Shown here piece by piece: positions 16,479 through 22,966 of a DNA stretch of 64,000 bases. Source of the DNA: Streptomyces flaveolus. Lineage in GTDB: Bacteria; Actinomycetota; Actinomycetes; Streptomycetales; Streptomycetaceae. The notes under the pieces are model-generated. The model saw nothing but the letters and a program-made list of their open reading frames with translations, was not told the DNA's origin and made no database searches. The number at the start of each line of letters is the position of its first letter. Position 1 is the stretch's first letter. The DNA is taken from assembly GCF_014648815.1 (NCBI RefSeq), contig NZ_BMRV01000009.1, positions 248,001 through 312,000 on the forward strand. The letters run 5' to 3'. The translations under genes were made by a program, and so were the position numbers.

Positions 16479-17411
16479 TCAGACCGGGTCCGCGAGGGCC
16501 CCTTCGGGGAGCTGCATGATCTCCGGCACGCCGGCGCCCCACCGGTAGTAGGACTGGAGCTTGTAGTACTCGCCGTCGGGCTGGGAGGCGACGGCGTAGA
16601 CGAACTTCGTGTGCGGATCGGCGCGTTGCACGTGCCGCACGAACCGCCCGATCCGCTCGTCGAGTTCGACGGGCAGGGAGGCCGGGTCCGTCGTCGCCAC
16701 GGCGAAGCAGATCCGCTCGATGACCGGGGACTCCCAGTCGAGGGTCACGTAGACGCCGAAGGCCTGGCGGCCGAGCCGGAGCATCTGCTCGCTGGGTTCG
16801 GCCTGGTCGACCTCGCGGAGCATGGAGCGCACGGACTCGGGGGCGATGCCCCCGGCGGGCGGCTCGCCGAAGTAGATGTTGACGGTGCGGTTGCGGTAGT
16901 CGATGCCGAGCAGGCCCACGGTGTCGCCGAGGCCGTGCCGGGAGATGAAGTCGAGGCTCTCACCCAGGCTGCGCGGCATCGACGGGAGGCCGGCGAGCTT
17001 CGTGACGTCCTGGAGGTCGGTGCGGGGCAGCACCACCCAGATCTTCTTGAACCCTCCCGCGACACCGAAGTCGATGCCGTAGCCGTCGATCGGGCAGTTG
17101 TCCCGCAGGTCCGCGAGCAGCCGGGACACGGGGTGGTCGGTCTTCTCCAACAGACCGCTGTCCACGGCGAGTCGATACGGATCGACGTCGTCCGGGACCG
17201 TGAACCGGCAGTCGAGCTCACCGGCGCGGCCCGCGCCGGTCGCCACCCGGAACGCGACCACGGCCTGGGTGAGATCGCCTCCGTAGAGGTTCAGGACGCG
17301 CAGCACGTCGTCGGGCGCGTACGCCACCTCCAGCAGTCCGGCCGCTTCCTCGATGGCCGAGTAGAGGGCCTGCACCGCGTCCTGTCGAGTGATCGGGGCC
17401 GCCTCACTCAT
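16479..17411 (-). CDS. ABBA aromatic prenyltransferase (NphB/CloQ family)
   Basis: A 310-residue soluble prenyltransferase; NphB is about 307. The sequence fits the family throughout: an N-terminal helix with the YSAIEEAAGLL start, GGDLTQAVVAFRVA, YGIDFGVAGGFKKIWVVLP and the C-terminal YYKLQSYYRWG strand. These enzymes fold as an antiparallel barrel and attach GPP, FPP or DMAPP to aromatic rings without a DDxxD motif. It should prenylate the naphthoquinone, as Fur7 and NphB do. The start used is the ATG at 17411; an ATG at 17423 would add four residues. It follows a SARP gene by 89 bases and may be co-transcribed with it. Confidence 0.92.
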   Translation of the reverse strand: MSEAAPITRQDAVQALYSAIEEAAGLLEVAYAPDDVLRVLNLYGGDLTQAVVAFRVATGAGRAGELDCRFTVPDDVDPYRLAVDSGLLEKTDHPVSRLLADLRDNCPIDGYGIDFGVAGGFKKIWVVLPRTDLQDVTKLAGLPSMPRSLGESLDFISRHGLGDTVGLLGIDYRNRTVNIYFGEPPAGGIAPESVRSMLREVDQAEPSEQMLRLGRQAFGVYVTLDWESPVIERICFAVATTDPASLPVELDERIGRFVRHVQRADPHTKFVYAVASQPDGEYYKLQSYYRWGAGVPEIMQLPEGALADPV

Positions 17412-17500
17412 GGCAGTCACCATCCTTGTGCGTCGTGGCGGCCGGTCTCGGCCGTCCGTTGTGAACAGGGCTGTCACCGCACCGGCCGTCGGCCGCGGGC

Positions 17501-19360
17501 TCACCGGGGCAGGTCCCTTCGGGGAGTCGTGTCCGCGTGCAGCAGGACCAGCGGGTGGAAGCGGTAGCGGTCCTCGCCGAGGGCGCCGTCGGGCTCCGCG
17601 AAGAGCAGGCCGGCGTCGACGAGTTCCTCCAGGGCGTCTTCCGCCTCGGTCTCGGTCAGGCCGGTCACCTCGGCCGCGAGCAGGGCGGTGAAGGGGCCCG
17701 GCCCCACCGAGGCGAGCCAGGGCAGCACGGCCGCGGTGGCCGGGCTCAGCCGGGTCACCGCGCGGCCGAAGGTGCGGGCCAGATCGAGGGTGCCGTAGCT
17801 CAGGGCGGCGAGCCGGGTGTGCGGGTCGGCGAGCCGGTCGGCGAACCGGGCCACGGTCCGGTGCGGGCGGGCGGCGAGCCGGGCGCCCGCGATCCGCAGC
17901 GCGAGCGGCAGCCCGGCGCAGTGGCGCACCACGTCCCGGACCGCCCCGGGTTCGGCCCGGACACGGTCGTCGCCCACGGTCTCGGCGAGCAGCGCCACGG
18001 CGTCCTCGTCGTCCAGTGGCCCGAGGCTCAGGGTGTGGGCGGTGGGCACGGTCGTCAGCCGCGTCCGGCTGGTGACGAGCAGCGCGCTGTCCGGCCCGAC
18101 GGGCAGCAGCCCGGTCAGCTGTACGTCGCTCGACGCGTCGTCGAGCACGACGAGCAGCCGGGAGTCCGCGATCCGGGCGCGGTAACGGCGCACCAGCTCG
18201 CTCAGATCGTGCCGGGCGGTCCGCGCGGTGTCCTCGGTCCCGCCCAGCGCGGCGAGGAGCTCCGCGAGCACGGCCGCGGGCGGGCGGGCGGTCCCGTCGG
18301 CGTCCTGGAGGTCGGCGTGCACCACGCCGTCCGGGAACGCCTCCGCGCAGCCGTGGGCCACTTCGGCGGCCAGGGCCGTCTTGCCGCTGCCGGGCATGCC
18401 CGTGACCAGCGCCGCCCTGAGCCGTGCGCCGGGACCCGAGGGGCGGCGCAGCAGCAGCGACCTGAGCCGGGCCGCCTCGGCGCCGCGCCCGGTGAACGCG
18501 GCGGCCCGGGAGGGCAGCAGCAGGACCGGCCGGCGCGGCGGTCCGGCGTTCTCGCCGCGCAGCATCCGCAGATAGGCCTCGCTGAGCTGCTGTCCGGGCA
18601 CGACGCCGAGCTGTTCGTCGAGGATCCGGCGGCCCTCTCCGTAGACCTGGACGGCCTCGGCCTGCCGGTCGGAGCGGTGCAGCGCGGTGATGAGGTGGGC
18701 GCGCAGATTCTCGTCCATGGGGAAGCGGGCCACCAGGGAGAGGAGTTCGGGCACCAGGGAGCGGTGCCGGCCGAGCGACAGGTCCGCCTCGATCCGCCGC
18801 TCCAGCGCCTGGGCCCGCAGGAATTCCAGCCGCGGCCGTTCGAACCGCAGCAGATGCTCGGTCACGTTCTCCAGGGCCTGCCCGCTCCAGCAGTCGAGCG
18901 CGCCACCGAGGAGTCTGCCCGCCTCCTCGTGACGGTTCTCCTCCAGAGCCTGGCGGCCGAGCCGGTCGAGCCGTTCGAAGGAGAACAGGTCGACCTCGGA
19001 ATCCCCGGCGTCGAGCACGTACCCCGGCCCCTTCCGGAATATCTGCACACGGTTTCCCAGTGTTTTCCTGAGCCGGGAGACGTAGGTGTAGATCTGCGCG
19101 TTCGACGTGGTCGGCGGAGCGTCCGCCCACAGCGCGGCGCTCAGCCGGCTGTCGGTGACCAGCGCGCCGCGCGCCAGGAGCAGTACCGCGAGAACGGTGT
19201 GGATCTTCGCGCCGGACAACGGGACCGCCACGCCCGCCCGGATCACGGAGACCGGCCCCAGCAGCCGGAATGCGAGCGCGCCCGACGCGGCCGGGCCCGG
19301 GCCGGCCGGCCCGGCGGCCTCTTCGGCGGTCCGGGGAGACACACCAGCAGAGTTCGGCAC
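17501..19360 (-). CDS. SARP regulator with NB-ARC ATPase domain
   Basis: A 619-residue AfsR-type regulator without a TPR sensor. The SARP winged helix is at about 28-120, BTAD at about 125-270, then an NB-ARC domain with Walker A GMPGSGKTAL and Walker B RLLVVLDDA, ending in a short winged-helix segment. ATP-dependent activation of cluster promoters is the expected role. The start is GTG at 19360 with GGAGAG upstream. It heads the minus-strand block leading into the aromatic prenyltransferase and is divergent from the small peptide gene across a 218-base region that is less GC-rich than its surroundings. Confidence 0.9.
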   Translation of the reverse strand: MPNSAGVSPRTAEEAAGPAGPGPAASGALAFRLLGPVSVIRAGVAVPLSGAKIHTVLAVLLLARGALVTDSRLSAALWADAPPTTSNAQIYTYVSRLRKTLGNRVQIFRKGPGYVLDAGDSEVDLFSFERLDRLGRQALEENRHEEAGRLLGGALDCWSGQALENVTEHLLRFERPRLEFLRAQALERRIEADLSLGRHRSLVPELLSLVARFPMDENLRAHLITALHRSDRQAEAVQVYGEGRRILDEQLGVVPGQQLSEAYLRMLRGENAGPPRRPVLLLPSRAAAFTGRGAEAARLRSLLLRRPSGPGARLRAALVTGMPGSGKTALAAEVAHGCAEAFPDGVVHADLQDADGTARPPAAVLAELLAALGGTEDTARTARHDLSELVRRYRARIADSRLLVVLDDASSDVQLTGLLPVGPDSALLVTSRTRLTTVPTAHTLSLGPLDDEDAVALLAETVGDDRVRAEPGAVRDVVRHCAGLPLALRIAGARLAARPHRTVARFADRLADPHTRLAALSYGTLDLARTFGRAVTRLSPATAAVLPWLASVGPGPFTALLAAEVTGLTETEAEDALEELVDAGLLFAEPDGALGEDRYRFHPLVLLHADTTPRRDLPR

Positions 19361-19578
19361 AGCGCACTCTCCATCCCGCTCGGTTCAATCTCCTTCGAAT
19401 TCCACTCGAGGACACTACCTGCCGGCGGTTTTCGCGCGTTATCGTCTCGATTTAAGGCACGCGAAATGACGACGAAATACGGTCAAAAACGCGCACCCAT
19501 AGGATGATTCCAGAAATTCCATCAGGGTGTTCCTGGTGCTTCTGCAGGCATTTCTGCAAACAATGAGGAGATTTCTTC

Positions 19579-19743
19579 ATGCGTAAGCCCCGTACGTTCG
19601 CCAGTGCGCTCGCCGGCACCGCGCTCCTCTTCCTTCCGCTGCTCCTCACCCTGGGCGCCGGCGAGCAGGGCACGGACGATCTGCCGTGGACCGGGATCAG
19701 CGCGCAGGCCGCCGCCGGTGAGGACGACCTGCCCTGGACCTGA
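19579..19743 (+). CDS. 54-residue secreted peptide with two DDLPWT repeats
   Basis: The sequence starts MRKPRTFASALAG, continues with a hydrophobic stretch (about 8-27) and ends with the repeats GTDDLPWTG and GEDDLPWT, the second being the exact C-terminus. This looks like a Sec signal or a single anchored helix followed by a short exported tail. GAGGAG at 19565-19570 gives a near-ideal ribosome site. It sits alone on the plus strand between two minus-strand AfsR/SARP genes, so a link to regulation or export of the cluster is inferred. I do not recognise a named family. It is unlike AfsS as I recall that sequence. Confidence 0.75.
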   Translation: MRKPRTFASALAGTALLFLPLLLTLGAGEQGTDDLPWTGISAQAAAGEDDLPWT

Positions 19744-19782
19744 CGCGTACGCGGGACGCGGAGAGGGAGAGGGGCGGGAGGA

Positions 19783-22700
19783 TCAGCGGTCGGCCAGCAG
19801 ACCGGCCAGGACCGACCCCTCGATGGGGCGGAGCGCGTCGTGCGACTCCAGGACCTCACGCAGCCGGCCGGCGCGCCGCTCCCACGCCGGCGCGTTGAGC
19901 GTACGGAACTCCGCCTGGGCCCAGTCCAGCGGCTCACCGGCGCCCGAGTCGCCGCGGATCGCCTCGGCACAGGCCAGGTGGGTCACGATCCGGGCCTGCA
20001 GGAAGCGGTCGCGCACCTCTTCCGCCAGACGCAGCGCCCGCCGCAGACTGGCGCGCGCCTTGTGCGGCTCGTTCTGCCGCCACTGTGCCTCGCCGAGCGC
20101 GCACAGCCCATGGGCCTCACCGAGCCGGTCGCCCTGGCCACGGGTGAGCCCCACCACGTCGTGGCAGATCCGCTCCGCCTGCGCCGACCGGCCCGCGCCG
20201 AGCAGCGCCTCGGCGAGCCGGTAGAGGTTCTGGGTGCGGCTGCGCAGCGACCCCGCCTCGTAACTGACCTCGATCGCCTCGTTGCTCAGCTCCACGCCGC
20301 GCTCCGGGTTGCCCTGCTCGATCTCGATCTGGGCCAGCAGACCCAGCGCGTGGGACAGGCCCGAGTTGTCCCCGGCCCGCCGGAACAGCACCAAGGACTC
20401 CTCGCAGTAACGGGCCGCCTCGGCGAGGTCGCCGAAGAAGCGGGCGCACACCGCGAGGTTGCGCCGCACGATGGCCCGGCCCTGGACGTCGTCGGTCCGC
20501 TCCAACTGGGTCAGGGCGGTGAGCAGCCGCTCCCGCGCCTCGCCGTAGCGGCGCTGGTAGATGGCGAGCGTGCCCAGGGTGCGGAGCATGGTGCCCGCCC
20601 CGCGCGTGTCGCCCGCGTCCCGGGCGCCTTCCAGGGCGCACTCGGCGGTGTGCCGCCAGTCCTCCAGGTAGTTGCGGGTCTCGTAGAACGGAACCGTCCC
20701 CACCGCGAGGAGCCAGGCACGTTCCGCCTGCCCGTCGCGCACCGCCTGCGCCACCAGGGCCCCGAGCGTCTCCCGCTCGTCCTCGAACCACTCGACGGGG
20801 TCGGCGACGAGCTCGCTCACCGTCTCGCCCGGGACCGGCTCGCTGGGCACCGGACCGCCGTGCGGGGCCTCGCCCTTGCCGTACAACTGCTCCTGGGCCG
20901 CGTGCACCAGCGTGAGCACGGCGGTCAGGACCCGCTCCAGGGTCTGCTCGCGCTCCTGCGCGCTGTCCTCGGCCAGGCTCCTCTCCCGGGCGAACAGGCG
21001 CATCAGCTCCTGGAAGCGGAAGCGGGGCCCGCCGCCGGGCGCGGGACGGATCTCCAGGAGCTGGGCGCCGACGAGCTGGTGGAGCAGTTCCTCGGACGCG
21101 TCCGGGGTGACGCCGAGGACGGGGACGCCGATCCAGGCCGGGAAGTCGGGCACGTCCAGCATGCTCAACTGCCGGTAGAGCCGCGCGGCCTGCACCGACA
21201 GCGCCCGGTAGCCGAGCCAGACGCCCGAGCGCACCCCGCTCTCACCCGGGCTGAGCACGCTGACGCGCTCGCGCCGGTCCTCCATCCGCGCCGCCATCTG
21301 GCGCAGCGACCACCGGTGGTCGGACAACAGCCGGGTCGCGACGACCCGCAGGGCCAGCGGGAGCCGGTCGCACAGATCCACCAGGCGCTGCGCCGCGGTC
21401 GGCTCGGCCGACACCCGGTGCTCGCCGATCGTCGCGGCCAGCAGGTCCAGGCACTCGGCCGGGCTCATGGCGCCCAGGTCCACGCGGGCCACGGCCAGCG
21501 TCCCGGTGAGCCCGTTCAGCGGGTCCCGGCTGGTGACCAGGACCCGGGCGGGGCCACGGCCCGGCATCAGCGGACGGATCTGGTCCACGGAGCGGGCGTC
21601 GTCGAGGACGACGAGCAGCCGTCTGCCGTCCAGGGTGCTGCGGTAGAGCGCCGCCCGGTCCTCGAGCCCCGCGGGGATCGAGGTGCCCGGCACCCCGAGC
21701 GCGCGCAGCGCCCGTTCCAGGGCCGCCTCGGGTGTGCCGGGCCCGCCGTGCCCGTCCTGGAGGTCCAGGTAGAGCTGGCCGTCGGGGAAGCGCCCCGCGA
21801 CGCGGTCGGCCCAGTGCAGGGCGAGCGCGCTCTTGCCGACACCGGCCGGGCCGCACACCGCCGCGACCCGGACCGTCGTGGCGCCGGCGTATCCCGGCGC
21901 AGGCGGCACGAGCCCCTGCAGCGAGTCGAGTTCGTTCTGCCGGCCGACGAACGGCTCCGGCGCCAGGGGGAGTTGCCGGGGCACCACGGCGGGAGCGAGG
22001 GCCGGAGGGGCGTCAGGGACGACGGGCTCCGGTAACGCGGCGGCCCGTGCCGGGGCCCTCCCGTCGCCCTCCAGCACCGTGCGGTGCAGTTCCTGCAGCT
22101 CGGAGCCCGGCTCGACGCCCAGCTCCGCGACGAGGATGCGGCGCCCCTCGCGGTAGCAGTCCAGTGCCTCGGACCGGCGGCCCGACAAGTGGTAGGCCTG
22201 CATCAGGAGGGCGCGGGCGTGCTCGCGGAGCGGGTTCTCCGCGACGACCGGGGCCAGGCACTCCAGCACCGACCGGTAGCGGCCCTGCTGGAGCTGGACG
22301 GCGGCGTACTCCTCGGTCAGATTGGTCCTCAGCTCCGAGATCCGGTCGACCGTGCCGTTCAGCGCGCCGCCGTCCATGCCGTCGAGCACCCGCCCCGACC
22401 ACAGCGCGAGGGCGTCCTCGAAGCGGGCCGCGGCCTCGCCCAGGTCCCCGGCCTCGGCGGCGGCGCGGGCGGCCGCGGCCGACTCGTACAGGTCGGCCAC
22501 ATCGACGTAGTGGCCGTCCCGGTGCAGCACATAACCCGGCAGCAGCGTCTCGATGAGGCCGTCGACCCCCGCCTCGTCGCGGAACGTCTTGCGCAGCGCG
22601 GAGACGCAGATGGCGATCTGGTTGCGTGCCGTGACGGGCGGATCGCTGTGCCACACGGCGTCCGTCAGCGCGTCCACGGAGACGGCCCGGCCCGGGGTGA

Positions 22701-22812
22701 GCAGCAGCACGGCGAGCACCGTGCGCTGGCGTGCGCTGCGCAGGAGCAGCGGCCGGCCGTCCACACTCACCTTGAGCGGGCCCAGCACCTGGAACGACAA
22801 TCGAGGCGCCAC
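19783..22812 (-). CDS. AfsR-like regulator (SARP, NB-ARC, TPR) with a TTA codon
   Basis: A 1009-residue regulator. The SARP winged helix is at 1-95, BTAD at about 96-240, NB-ARC with Walker A CGPAGVGKSALAL and Walker B RRLLVVLDDA in the middle, and at least five TPR units in the last 350 residues. GTG at 22812 has GGAAGGAGG just upstream, preferred to a GTG seven codons earlier. Codon 260 (22033-22035), in the linker between BTAD and NB-ARC, is TTA, the only leucine codon read by the bldA tRNA. Translation should therefore depend on development. It starts 154 bases after the MbtH fusion gene. Probably a high-level activator of the cluster. Confidence 0.92.
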   Translation of the reverse strand: MAPRLSFQVLGPLKVSVDGRPLLLRSARQRTVLAVLLLTPGRAVSVDALTDAVWHSDPPVTARNQIAICVSALRKTFRDEAGVDGLIETLLPGYVLHRDGHYVDVADLYESAAAARAAAEAGDLGEAAARFEDALALWSGRVLDGMDGGALNGTVDRISELRTNLTEEYAAVQLQQGRYRSVLECLAPVVAENPLREHARALLMQAYHLSGRRSEALDCYREGRRILVAELGVEPGSELQELHRTVLEGDGRAPARAAALPEPVVPDAPPALAPAVVPRQLPLAPEPFVGRQNELDSLQGLVPPAPGYAGATTVRVAAVCGPAGVGKSALALHWADRVAGRFPDGQLYLDLQDGHGGPGTPEAALERALRALGVPGTSIPAGLEDRAALYRSTLDGRRLLVVLDDARSVDQIRPLMPGRGPARVLVTSRDPLNGLTGTLAVARVDLGAMSPAECLDLLAATIGEHRVSAEPTAAQRLVDLCDRLPLALRVVATRLLSDHRWSLRQMAARMEDRRERVSVLSPGESGVRSGVWLGYRALSVQAARLYRQLSMLDVPDFPAWIGVPVLGVTPDASEELLHQLVGAQLLEIRPAPGGGPRFRFQELMRLFARERSLAEDSAQEREQTLERVLTAVLTLVHAAQEQLYGKGEAPHGGPVPSEPVPGETVSELVADPVEWFEDERETLGALVAQAVRDGQAERAWLLAVGTVPFYETRNYLEDWRHTAECALEGARDAGDTRGAGTMLRTLGTLAIYQRRYGEARERLLTALTQLERTDDVQGRAIVRRNLAVCARFFGDLAEAARYCEESLVLFRRAGDNSGLSHALGLLAQIEIEQGNPERGVELSNEAIEVSYEAGSLRSRTQNLYRLAEALLGAGRSAQAERICHDVVGLTRGQGDRLGEAHGLCALGEAQWRQNEPHKARASLRRALRLAEEVRDRFLQARIVTHLACAEAIRGDSGAGEPLDWAQAEFRTLNAPAWERRAGRLREVLESHDALRPIEGSVLAGLLADR

Positions 22813-22966
22813 ACCGCCTCCTTCCAGGACCACGCACGTCCCGCCCCCCGCGAAGACATTGCGGAGACATTGTGTGGACTGGACCTGGTCCTGACAACAC
22901 AGTTCTACGACAACTCACGCTACGTGCCGGTCACTTAGCGTCTCCCAGTGGATCCGGCGGCTTCGG

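Noticed and set aside
16354..16542. Upstream extension of the FAD monooxygenase by 63 residues
   Set aside because: The extension translates a purine-rich tract into Ser/Pro repeats. The TTG at 16353 has a good ribosome site and starts right at the FAD-binding fold.
17412..19415. Open frame that would fuse about 650 upstream residues to the aromatic prenyltransferase
   Set aside because: That stretch is the shadow of the SARP/NB-ARC gene in another frame. ABBA prenyltransferases are about 300 residues, as from the ATG at 17411.
19530..19558. Phased repeats as a firm SARP operator
   Set aside because: Their place next to the ribosome site is too far downstream for a normal SARP site at -35, and spacing is 10 and 12 bases. 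Kept only as a low-interest observation.
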